12,705 nucleotides of DNA. Source: Planctomycetaceae bacterium UBA4732. Lineage in GTDB: Bacteria; Planctomycetota; Planctomycetia; Gemmatales; Gemmataceae. The DNA lies in NCBI GenBank assembly GCA_002404095.1, contig DHJA01000078.1:6335-19039 (forward strand), in the 5' to 3' direction. The notes beneath the pieces were generated by a model. The model ran no database searches, had not been told where the DNA came from, and saw only the letters and a program-made list of their open reading frames with translations. Shown here piece by piece: positions 1 to 6,689 of this stretch. How positions within the stretch are numbered: position 1 is the stretch's first letter; each line of letters begins with the position of its first letter. Position numbers and translations under genes: made by a program.

Positions 1-1493
1 GCGTGCTGGTTGAACATCGAGTCGATGATGTGGATGAAGGCTTCGTAGCACGAGAAAAAGCCGTGGCGGCCGGTGAGAAGGTAGCCTTCCAGCCAGCCCT
101 GGCACTGATGTTCGCTAAGCATCTCCATCACCCGTCCGTCGGGCGCGACATGGTCGTCCGACGGAATGACCTCAGCGGTGGAGTCCCGATCTGTAACCTC
201 GAACACGTCGCCCCAACGGTTGGACGCCGTCTCGTCCGGGCTGAAGACGCGGAAGTTCTTGGCGGCCAAGTTCCGCTTCAGCACGTCCCGAATGAAACGG
301 CCCTGGACGCGAGTGGCCTCGGCCACGACGGCGCCCGGTTTAGGAACGTCAACAGCGTACTCCCGGAAGTCCGGCATCGTCAGCGCCTTCAGGAGGAGGC
401 CGCCGTTGGCGTGCGGGTTGGCCCCCATACGCCGCTCACCGGTGGGCGGCAACTCCGCCAGTTCTGGGATCAGCTTCCCGGTCTTGTCAAAAAGCTCCTC
501 CGGCTTGTAGCTCTTCATCCACTGTTCGAGCAACTTGACGTGGCCGGGCTTCTCGGCCATTTCGGATAAGGGAACCTGGTGCGAGCGCCAGGAGCCTTCC
601 GTCTTCTTGCCATCGACTTCCTTGGGGCCGGTCCATCCTTTGGGCGACCGCAGGACGATCATCGGCCAGCGCGGCCGTTCCTTAAAGCCATTCTTGCGCG
701 CGTCGGCCTGGATTCGCCGAATCTCCGCCGTCACGGTATCGAGCGTGGCCGCCATAAGCTGGTGCATCGTCGCAGGGTCGTCGCCCTCAACGAAGTACGG
801 GGTGTAGCCATAGCCGCGGAACAGCTGGTCCAGTTCCTCATGGCTAATGCGGGCCAGCACGGTTGGGCCGGCTATTTTGTATCCGTTTAGATGCAGAATG
901 GGCAGAACCGCGCCGTCCGTCGCTGGGTTGAGGAACTTGTTGGAGTGCCAGCTCGTCGCCAGTGGGCCGGTCTCCGCTTCGCCGTCGCCGACCACGCAGC
1001 AGACGAACAAGTCGGGATTGTCGAAGGCCGCGCCGTAGGCGTGTGAGAGCGAATAGCCGAGTTCGCCGCCCTCATGTATCGACCCAGGCGTCTCCGGGGC
1101 CACGTGGCTGGGGATGCCTCCGGGGAAGGAAAATTGCCTAAAGAGACGTTTTATACCTTCTTCATCCGAAGAAATATCCGGGTAGACCTCGCTGTACGTC
1201 CCTTCCAGATAAGTATTGGCGACAAGACCCGGGCCGCCGTGGCCGGGACCGGCGATGTAGATCGCGTTGAGGTCGTGTTCCTTGATGGCCCGGTTCATAT
1301 GGACGTAGATAAAGTTCAGGCCGGGCGTGGTTCCCCAGTGGCCGAGCAAGCGCGGCTTGACGTGCTTCAGCTGAAGCGGCTCCTTCAAGAGCGGGTTATC
1401 GAGAAGGTAGATTTGTCCGACGGATAGATAGTTCGCCGCCCGCCAATAGGCGTCCATCTTCCGAAGTAGGTCAGGCGGCAGTGGGTTTTCCAT
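1..1493 (-). CDS. xfp: Phosphoketolase (xylulose-5-phosphate/fructose-6-phosphate), N-terminal 497 codons, cut by window edge
   Basis: The enzyme uses thiamine diphosphate and phosphate to split xylulose-5-phosphate (and in many members fructose-6-phosphate) into acetyl phosphate plus glyceraldehyde-3-phosphate (or erythrose-4-phosphate) in the cytoplasm. The translation is recognisable along its whole length: [15 protein letters not shown] (residues 16-30), [18 protein letters not shown] with the conserved His65, the GPGHGGPG cofactor loop (82-89, His85), the [17 protein letters not shown] stretch (138-154), and [22 protein letters not shown] (169-190), the Mg/thiamine-diphosphate signature. 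The start is ATG at 1493 with GGAAGG about five bases upstream. The family is about 790-800 residues, so roughly 300 residues lie outside the window. It begins 14 bp after the acetate kinase stop, so the two are almost certainly cotranscribed. No internal stops or frame breaks were seen. Family assignment is very secure; relative substrate preference cannot be read from the sequence. Confidence 0.97.
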   Translation of the reverse strand, partial: MENPLPPDLLRKMDAYWRAANYLSVGQIYLLDNPLLKEPLQLKHVKPRLLGHWGTTPGLNFIYVHMNRAIKEHDLNAIYIAGPGHGGPGLVANTYLEGTYSEVYPDISSDEEGIKRLFRQFSFPGGIPSHVAPETPGSIHEGGELGYSLSHAYGAAFDNPDLFVCCVVGDGEAETGPLATSWHSNKFLNPATDGAVLPILHLNGYKIAGPTVLARISHEELDQLFRGYGYTPYFVEGDDPATMHQLMAATLDTVTAEIRRIQADARKNGFKERPRWPMIVLRSPKGWTGPKEVDGKKTEGSWRSHQVPLSEMAEKPGHVKLLEQWMKSYKPEELFDKTGKLIPELAELPPTGERRMGANPHANGGLLLKALTMPDFREYAVDVPKPGAVVAEATRVQGRFIRDVLKRNLAAKNFRVFSPDETASNRWGDVFEVTDRDSTAEVIPSDDHVAPDGRVMEMLSEHQCQGWLEGYLLTGRHGFFSCYEAFIHIIDSMFNQH

Positions 1494-1507
1494 GCTTCCT
1501 TCCAGGA

Positions 1508-2644
1508 TCAAGAGCGATGCAGTCGGTCGCCAAGAAGCCGGCATACGGATCGTGCGATCATCGACTCCTCATCCGTTCGGATGACGCGCACGACGGTCGG
1601 GCTGCCTTCAACGGAGATCAGCGGTTCGTTCGCGGCGTTGCGAGCCTCGTTCAGGTGGACGCCAAGAAATCCCAAGTCCGCACAGATGCGCGAACGGACT
1701 TCCAGCGAGTTCTCGCCGATGCCACCGGCAAAGACCAGGGTGTCCAGACCTCCCAGCGCCGCGGCCATGGCGCCGATCCACTTCCTGGCGTGATAGCAAA
1801 AGAGCGCGATGGCTTCGGCGGCGCGCGGGTCGCCGCTTTCGCGTGCGACCAAATCGCGCATGTCAGGGCTGCCCTCTGAGACGCCCGAAAAGCCAGAGCG
1901 CCGATTGACTAACTCTTCGAGTTGGTCGGCGTTCATCCCCTCGTTACGGATCATATATACGAGCAAACCCGGGTCCAGGTCGCCTGAACGGGTGGCCATT
2001 ATCAGCCCGGCTGTCGGGGTGAAGCCCATCGTGGTATCGAGGCATTGACCCCCGCGCACCGCCGCCAGGCTGGCGCCTGCCCCGAGATGAGCGAGGACAA
2101 CGCGGCCCTGGGCCGCCGGCCCATCGATCCGAGCAAGCTCCTCCATCAAGTAGGCGTAGGACAAACCGTGGAAACCGTAACGGCGGATGCCGGCGGCGTC
2201 GTAACGCCTGGGAAGCGGAAGCATCTGCGCGATGCGGGGCATGTCGTGATGGAATGCGGTGTCGAAGCAAGCAATTTGAGGTAGGTCCGGCAGGCGCAGC
2301 CGGAACGCTTCGATCAACTCTATTTCGCCCGGCAGATGGACCGGATCGAGCGGGATGATCCGCCTCAATTCGTCTAGCAATTCGGGATTGACGAGTTGAG
2401 GTTCAGTGTAGCGTGCGCCTCCATGAACCACGCGATGGCCGACCGCGCCAACGTCGGCAAGCCCGAACCGCTCTTCGAGCTTACCGAACAGCCCGCCGAC
2501 GGCGTGTTCATGGTCCGAGCCGCCTGACAAACCGACGCGCTCCACCGAACCGGCCAGCAGGCGATGAGGCGGTTCGCCGGAAGCGAAAAGAGCGAATTTG
2601 ATGCTCGACGAGCCGCCGTTGATCGTCAACACCTGATTCGACAT
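1508..2644 (-). CDS. ackA: Acetate kinase (acetokinase family)
   Basis: This enzyme transfers phosphate between acetyl phosphate and ADP, giving acetate plus ATP; next to phosphoketolase it completes the energy-yielding end of that shunt. The 378-residue product carries the ASKHA-fold signatures: [12 protein letters not shown] (6-17; Asn9, Ser12, Ser14, Lys16), HRVVHGG (70-76, Arg71), CFDTAFH (127-132, catalytic Asp128), RRYGFHG (154-160, His159), [10 protein letters not shown] (217-226, Arg219), FAGGIGENS (305-313) and RTDEE (356-360) near the end. Differences from the textbook sequence are HLGAGAS instead of HLGNGAS and LSYAYL after GFHG instead of TSHRYV, and the protein is somewhat shorter than the usual 400; such short variants are known among acetate/propionate kinases. 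I chose ATG 2644 because GGGAGGG lies just before it; a TTG four codons further up overlaps that binding site. Propionate kinase activity is possible, but the neighbouring phosphoketolase favours acetate. Confidence 0.95.
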   Translation of the reverse strand: MSNQVLTINGGSSSIKFALFASGEPPHRLLAGSVERVGLSGGSDHEHAVGGLFGKLEERFGLADVGAVGHRVVHGGARYTEPQLVNPELLDELRRIIPLDPVHLPGEIELIEAFRLRLPDLPQIACFDTAFHHDMPRIAQMLPLPRRYDAAGIRRYGFHGLSYAYLMEELARIDGPAAQGRVVLAHLGAGASLAAVRGGQCLDTTMGFTPTAGLIMATRSGDLDPGLLVYMIRNEGMNADQLEELVNRRSGFSGVSEGSPDMRDLVARESGDPRAAEAIALFCYHARKWIGAMAAALGGLDTLVFAGGIGENSLEVRSRICADLGFLGVHLNEARNAANEPLISVEGSPTVVRVIRTDEESMIARSVCRLLGDRLHRS

Positions 2645-2649
2645 TCGCC

Positions 2650-2670
2650 CTCCCAACGCCCCGGCGGGAG
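2650..2670 (-). promoter_or_regulatory. Hairpin masking the ackA ribosome binding site
   Basis: On the minus-strand transcript CTCCC (2670-2666) is complementary to GGGAG (2654-2650), with an 11-base GC-rich loop. The second arm is the Shine-Dalgarno sequence of ackA. The first arm begins on the base right after the stop codon of the 22-codon ORF (2673-2671). A ribosome terminating there would cover the first arm and free the binding site. The complementarity is seen directly; the coupling role is inference. Confidence 0.4.
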
Positions 2671-2739
2671 TTAGCGTTTCGTCGCCGGTTTGGAATGCTT
2701 ATAGTCGCCGGCCCAACTGCCGATGGTAAGTTTTTTCAT
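2671..2739 (-). CDS. 22-residue small ORF, possible leader peptide of the ackA-xfp operon
   Basis: The peptide starts MKKLTIGSWAG and ends SKPATKR. It is basic, has no hydrophobic segment and matches no family I recognise. ATG 2739 is preceded by a good purine-rich site (AGGGGG, about seven bases away). The ORF stops 26 bp before the ackA start, immediately next to the hairpin that contains the ackA binding site. That arrangement, in the same direction and just ahead of the operon, fits a leader peptide or translational coupler. It could also be a small functional protein or a chance ORF. A longer reading frame through the same stop overlaps the kinase gene and is not credible. Composition cannot settle the matter over 22 codons. 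Confidence 0.4.
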   Translation of the reverse strand: MKKLTIGSWAGDYKHSKPATKR

Positions 2740-2758
2740 GGAAGCCCCCTCGAAGGAA

Positions 2759-2785
2759 AATAGTCGAATCGCGCCTCCGACTATT
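2759..2785 (-). terminator. Inverted repeat after the kinase gene: weak terminator or ackA operator
   Basis: AATAGTCG (2759-2766) and CGACTATT (2778-2785) are perfect 8-bp inverted arms around an 11-base loop. Read on the minus strand the hairpin is followed by a short TTTT run (counting the two Ts that close the stem) and then CC, so it could end the kinase transcript. The stem is AT-rich and the T-run short, so it would be a weak terminator. A TAGAAT (minus strand, 2788-2783), close to a -10 hexamer, overlaps one arm; the palindrome could instead be an operator at an ackA promoter. No good -35 was found at 16-18 bp. Confidence 0.35.
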
Positions 2786-2807
2786 CTATGAGCCGGCGCT
2801 TCCAAGC

Positions 2808-2942
2808 CTATTGATCCTTTGCGTTTCCCTTCACTTCCTGCCAGAACTGGGCCGCCGGTTTGTCTTTGATCGTCTCCAGCGTCGTGATCGCATTGACGTC
2901 GGTGAACGGGGCGACGGCCGGGGGCGACATCTTCGCATCGGG
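2808..2942 (-). other. 44 coding-like codons in frame directly after the kinase stop (lost C-terminus or 40-codon ORF)
   Basis: After the TAA at 2945-2943 the same frame runs on for 44 sense codons to TAG at 2810-2808. About 80 percent of the codons end in G or C, as in the surrounding genes, and the sequence (with stretches such as VAPFTDVNAITTLETI and KPAAQFWQEVKG) has a normal protein composition. An ATG at 2930 would give a 40-residue product but has no clear ribosome binding site. Either the kinase once had a longer tail cut by a recent nonsense change, or this is a separate small gene, or readthrough occurs. I recognise no domain in it. Confidence 0.35.
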
Positions 2943-5942
2943 TTAAGGAGCGCCGGACGGAACTCGGGCCATGCGCAAGCCGTAGGCGTTGTTCCTGCCC
3001 GACGCTCCCATGATGCCGCCGCAGACCGCCGTACATTTCCCAGAGTCGTCGGCCCAGCAGCCGCCATGGAGTATCCGCGTAAGCGGGGTCCAAGGTTCGT
3101 CGCACCATTCCGCCACATTGCCATGCATATCGAAAACACCCAGCGCGTTCGGCGCGAACGAGCCTACCTTGCACGGCCGCTCCAGCCCCGTGGGGTTGAA
3201 ATTCGCCTGGTCCGGCAACAGAGTGTTCGTCGGCTTGGTGAAGTAGTAGTCGAAGGCGCCGTCCCGCTTGTCCGCCATCGGGCCGCCCCGGCACGCGTAC
3301 TCCCATTCGGAATTCTTTGGCAACCGATAGACCCAGCCCGCCTCCCTTTCCTGCTTGTTCAGCTTCGCCACAAATAGCTGGCAGTCGTCCCACGAAACAT
3401 GCTCTACTGGGAACCGCTTTAGGTCCGCGTCGCTGACGTCCTTAACGGCGTCCTTGCCGCCGCCTGTGCGCGAGAAGGAGCTGGGGTTCTCCCCCATCAC
3501 CTTCTCCCACTCCTCCTGCGTGACCTCGTACTTGCCCAGGTAGAAGTCTGCCGGGATCTCCACCCCCCGGTCGGCCAGCTTGTCCTTGCCGCCGCCCAAC
3601 CACGACTTGCCCTTCGGCACGATCACGAACTCCATGCCGATGGTGTTGGTGAACGTCGGCGCCAGCTTGCCTTCGACCGGGGAAGGAGTCTTCTTCTCCT
3701 CGGGCACAAGTGTTACGGCCTGCTTGACGGCATTCACGGACAACGACACGCGAAAGCCGAGGTTGCGGTCGCGGTGGCCGGGGGGTTGGCAGGGGCGGAA
3801 AGCGGAGCGGCAGCTCACAGGTGCGTCGAACCACGAGCCACCACGGAACACGTGACCGTAACTGTCGCCGACGCCTCCCGGCGGGTCCTTCTTCGGGCTA
3901 CTCGTGTAATACTTCGGATCGTAGTAGTCCTGACACCACTCCCACGCATTCCCGTGCATGTCGTACAGCCCCCAATCATTCGGCCTTAACTTGCCCACGG
4001 ACTGCGTCTTTCCTCCTGAATTCGCCTCGTACCAGGCGTATGAACCCAGGTCTGCATCCTCGTTGCCGAAGCAATACCGCGTTCCGCCTTTACCGGCCCG
4101 GCAACTGTACTCCCACTCGGCCTCCGTGGGTAAGCGGTATTTTTTCCCCTCCTTCTCGCTCAACCAGGTGCAGAAATCCACGGCGTTTTGCCAGCTAACC
4201 CAGACCACTGGATGATCGTCGGCCTGCTCGAAGCCGGGTTTCTGCCAGCGATCATCACCCGCCTGATACTTCTCCTCCTCCACGAACTGCCTAAATTGGC
4301 CGACCGTGACCTCCGTGGACCCCAGGCAAAACGGCTGCGTGATCTCCACTTCATGCTCAGGAGCTTCAGCGTTAAACCAATTGCCCAATTCCAAGCGCAG
4401 ACCGATGCAACGGTCGATCTCCGGCTGCGGCGACCCCATCATGAACTTGCCCGGTGGGATGAACCCGAATTTCATGCCAAGCGAGTTCGTGTACTCGACG
4501 GGGACTTTAAGGTATTTGGCCCAGGCTTCCCGATGTGCGCTGGCCTGAGCGGCGTCGAACGGGGCGATGGCGGGCTCCGGGGCATCGGCGGGCCAGTCGT
4601 TCCAGGCAGCAGTTGCCTTGGCCTGCGTCCCGCCAACGGGCTTGCTTGGGTTGGGCATCGCCTGCTGCCCCCGGAACAGGTGTGTCACCCCGGCGAACTC
4701 CGTCGCGGCCAGCGCGATCACGGGTAGCATCAGGACGGCCGCCGCGGCTGCCCATTTCCACCGGCCCGAACGCTGCGGCTTGCCGCGCGGGATGCGGGAG
4801 AAATCCTTGACCTTGTCGTGGGCCTTGAGCTGGGCCTCGCAATCGGCGAGCACGTCGGCGATTTCCCGCGCCGACTGGAAGCGGTCCTCCGGGTTCTTGG
4901 CGTGCAGCTTGGCGATGATCTCGCACAACCACGCGGGCGTTTCGGGAATGATCTCCGGAATGGGGCGCGGCGTCTCCTCGGCCACGCGCTTGAGAACGGC
5001 CAGCGCGGAGGGAGCGCGAAACGGCGGCCGGCCGCTCACCATCTGGTAAAGCACGCTGCCGAAGCTGAACAGGTCGGCCCGCTGGTCGATCTTGTGCCCG
5101 AGGGCCTGCTCCGGGGCCATGAACATCGGCGTGCCGGCGATGACGCCGCTCTGCGAGATGCTGGCGTCGTCGGCGGCGCGGGCCAGGCCGAAGTCGGTGA
5201 TCTTCGCCTTCTGCGACCCGCCTTCGAGCAGGATATTGGCCGGCTTGATGTCGCGGTGAATCAAGTCACACGCGTGGGCGGCGGCCAGCCCCTCGGCGAT
5301 CTGCCGGCCAATCCGTAGCACCACGGGCACGTCGAGCGGGCCGCACCGGTCGAGTTTCTGCTGGAGCGTCTCGCCGGGAACGAACTCCATCACCAGGTAG
5401 GGGAGAGGCTGTTCGCCGACCTCGTAGACGTGTACCACGTTCTCGTGCCGAACCGCCGCCGAGGAGCGGGCTTCGCGCAGGAAGCGTTTGCGGGCGGGGG
5501 ACAGGGTCGCAATCTGCGGGGCCATCACCTTGACCGCGACCACGCGCTGCAAAACGTCGTCGAAGGCGCGGAACACGATGCCGAAGCCGCCGCGGCCGAG
5601 CACCTGTAGCATTTCGTAATGCCCCAGCCGACCGAGGGAATCGGGCCGGGTGGACGGCGACAGGAATTGCAGGTCGTCGGCGCCGTTTGCGTCGTCGTCT
5701 GGAGTCGCGCCCTGATCAACGCCCAGTTCCTGGGTGGCCCCGTTCAAATCCGTCGGTTTGACGGCCGGGCTGCCGAGGAAGCTGCCGGCCGGGTCATGGG
5801 AACGGAGGAGCGCCTCGACCCGATCCCGCAGCCCGGCGTCGCCCCCACAGGCGCGGTCCAGGTACGCGGCCCGGGCGGCTTCGTCCGGCTGGTCGGCCGC
5901 TTCGAGGAAGATCTCTTTGACACGATTCGCGTCGTTAAGCAT
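2943..5942 (-). CDS. Membrane-anchored serine/threonine protein kinase with two C-terminal SUMF1 (FGE-sulfatase-like) domains
   Basis: The 999-residue protein has four parts. Residues 1-60 form the short helical leader common in planctomycete kinases (REIFL-like, ACGGDAGLRDRVEALL). Residues 107-370 are a complete Hanks-type kinase: glycine loop LGRGGFG (115-121), Lys138 in VAVKVM, Glu157, IHRDIKPAN (228-236, catalytic Asp231), DFG (250-252) and APE (276-278). A hydrophobic segment at about 396-414 crosses the membrane. Outside it are two SUMF1-like domains, about 484-735 and 765-993, each starting near N(S/T)(L/I)GM and containing RLP..(A/S)EWEY. In the first, RGGSWFDAPVSC aligns with the FGE copper site; the first cysteine is Asp706 and only Cys711 remains, so true formylglycine-generating activity is unlikely and a binding or sensing role is inferred. 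ATG 5942 has GGAGTGA five bases upstream; upstream in-frame starts lack this. The sigma factor gene lies 77 bp upstream on the same strand. Confidence 0.93.
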   Translation of the reverse strand: MLNDANRVKEIFLEAADQPDEAARAAYLDRACGGDAGLRDRVEALLRSHDPAGSFLGSPAVKPTDLNGATQELGVDQGATPDDDANGADDLQFLSPSTRPDSLGRLGHYEMLQVLGRGGFGIVFRAFDDVLQRVVAVKVMAPQIATLSPARKRFLREARSSAAVRHENVVHVYEVGEQPLPYLVMEFVPGETLQQKLDRCGPLDVPVVLRIGRQIAEGLAAAHACDLIHRDIKPANILLEGGSQKAKITDFGLARAADDASISQSGVIAGTPMFMAPEQALGHKIDQRADLFSFGSVLYQMVSGRPPFRAPSALAVLKRVAEETPRPIPEIIPETPAWLCEIIAKLHAKNPEDRFQSAREIADVLADCEAQLKAHDKVKDFSRIPRGKPQRSGRWKWAAAAAVLMLPVIALAATEFAGVTHLFRGQQAMPNPSKPVGGTQAKATAAWNDWPADAPEPAIAPFDAAQASAHREAWAKYLKVPVEYTNSLGMKFGFIPPGKFMMGSPQPEIDRCIGLRLELGNWFNAEAPEHEVEITQPFCLGSTEVTVGQFRQFVEEEKYQAGDDRWQKPGFEQADDHPVVWVSWQNAVDFCTWLSEKEGKKYRLPTEAEWEYSCRAGKGGTRYCFGNEDADLGSYAWYEANSGGKTQSVGKLRPNDWGLYDMHGNAWEWCQDYYDPKYYTSSPKKDPPGGVGDSYGHVFRGGSWFDAPVSCRSAFRPCQPPGHRDRNLGFRVSLSVNAVKQAVTLVPEEKKTPSPVEGKLAPTFTNTIGMEFVIVPKGKSWLGGGKDKLADRGVEIPADFYLGKYEVTQEEWEKVMGENPSSFSRTGGGKDAVKDVSDADLKRFPVEHVSWDDCQLFVAKLNKQEREAGWVYRLPKNSEWEYACRGGPMADKRDGAFDYYFTKPTNTLLPDQANFNPTGLERPCKVGSFAPNALGVFDMHGNVAEWCDEPWTPLTRILHGGCWADDSGKCTAVCGGIMGASGRNNAYGLRMARVPSGAP

Positions 5943-5967
5943 GGTCACTCCGGGTTGGGGTTCACCC

Positions 5968-5998
5968 ATCAATGCGAGAAACAACCCCAGTTGTCTCA
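5968..5998 (-). promoter_or_regulatory. Candidate promoter/operator between the sigma and kinase genes
   Basis: In the 77-bp gap the minus strand reads TGAGACAACT (5998-5989), then 13 bases, then GCATTGAT (5975-5968), shortly before the kinase start. Overlapping it is a small palindrome, ACAAC-CCCA-GTTGT on the plus strand (5981-5994), and just upstream a run of seven T (minus strand, 6014-6008). From memory, similar strings occur before kinase genes in other planctomycetes, so the site may be recognised by the adjacent sigma factor. No standard ECF -35 GGAAC box is present, and the function is inferred. Confidence 0.3.
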
Positions 5999-6019
5999 CC
6001 GAATCCGAAAAAAAGTTCT

Positions 6020-6586
6020 TCAGCCCGAATCGGCCCTGGAGATTGCGTCTCGCAGCCAGGCCCGAGCGTACGTCCAGTGGCGATAGGCGGCGGCCCGGGA
6101 TAAGCCGAGGGCCGCGGCGGCATCGTCGATTGACAGACCGGCGAAGTGACGAAGTTCGACTAATCGGGCGGCGACCGGATCCTCGGCGGCAAATCGGGTG
6201 AGGGCCGCATCGAGGGCGAGCAGTTGTTCGTCCACGACCTCAAGTTCGGCCGGGACGTCGGGTAGATCGACCCGGCGACGCCGCCCGCCGTGCTTTTCGG
6301 TTCGCTTACGGCGGGCGGCGTCTACCAGAATTCGGCGCATGGCTTCCGCGGCGGCCGCGAAGAAGTGGCCGCGGCTGTCCCAGCAAGCTCCGACGGCCGG
6401 TCCGACGAGCCGCAGATACGCCTCATGGACGAGAGCGGTTGCGTCCAGTGTGTTGCCGGGGGCTTCCGCGGCCAGCCGCGCGGCCGCCAGTTTCCGCAAC
6501 TCCTCGTACACCAACGGCAACAACTGTCCGGCGGCGTGGGCGTCGCCGTTGGCGAGGTCGGACAGGATGCGAGTAACATCGTTAAT
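6020..6586 (-). CDS. ECF-family RNA polymerase sigma factor (Sigma70_ECF/TIGR02999-like), apparent ATT start
   Basis: This directs RNA polymerase to a set of promoters and is of the type that in planctomycetes sits beside Ser/Thr kinases. Region 2 covers about residues 20-95 (LLPLVYEELRKLAAARL, TLDATALVHEAYLRLV, RGHFFAAAAEAMRRILVDAARR); region 4 covers about 130-180 with the helix-turn-helix LSIDDAAAALGLSRAAAYRHW. Relatives begin M(S/N)DVTRIL, and here the frame reads INDVTRILSDLANGD with ATT (6586-6584) at the Met position. GGGAG lies seven bases before that ATT, and an in-frame TAA at 6613-6611 excludes a longer protein. No ATG or GTG exists upstream of conserved sequence; CTG 6565 or TTG 6523 would remove conserved residues of region 2. 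With ATT the product is 188 residues, the usual family length. The kinase, 77 bp downstream, is the likely partner. Confidence 0.92.
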   Translation of the reverse strand: MNDVTRILSDLANGDAHAAGQLLPLVYEELRKLAAARLAAEAPGNTLDATALVHEAYLRLVGPAVGACWDSRGHFFAAAAEAMRRILVDAARRKRTEKHGGRRRRVDLPDVPAELEVVDEQLLALDAALTRFAAEDPVAARLVELRHFAGLSIDDAAAALGLSRAAAYRHWTYARAWLRDAISRADSG

Positions 6587-6607
6587 CGTCGCGCTCCCGA
6601 ATGGGAT

Positions 6608-6671
6608 CGTTTAACCCGTAGCCGTAGGCGAGGCAAGCGGGCCTGCCTCGCCTACGGCTACGGGTTAAACG
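6608..6671. repeat. Perfect 28-bp inverted repeat with 8-base loop
   Basis: Left arm 6608-6635 and right arm 6644-6671 are exact reverse complements; the loop is AGCGGGCC (6636-6643). Each arm contains CCGTAGCCGTAGGCGAGG. It fills most of the 103-bp gap between the cupin stop and the sigma start. Neither strand has a T-run behind the stem, so it is not a standard intrinsic terminator. The arm closest to the sigma gene ends about ten bases before that gene's ribosome binding site. Its exactness suggests a recently placed dispersed palindromic element (REP- or MITE-like), though only one copy is present here. Confidence 0.9.
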
Positions 6672-6689
6672 AAAAACACCTCACCCGAA

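Noticed and set aside
3..1427. Several plus-strand open frames opposite phosphoketolase
   Set aside because: The opposite strand encodes a continuous, clearly conserved phosphoketolase; these frames have no family resemblance or ribosome binding sites.
2671..3393. Long minus-strand frame ending at the same stop as the 22-codon leader ORF
   Set aside because: It overlaps the second SUMF1 domain of the kinase in another frame, is rich in Arg/Gly typical of GC-rich shadow frames, and matches no family. Only the last 22 codons have their own ribosome binding site.
6608..6671. Intrinsic terminator of the cupin gene
   Set aside because: The stem is strong but in the minus direction it is followed by ATCCCAT and in the plus direction by AAAAACACC, so there is no T-run on either side. 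Rho-independent termination is not supported, though the hairpin may still affect transcripts.
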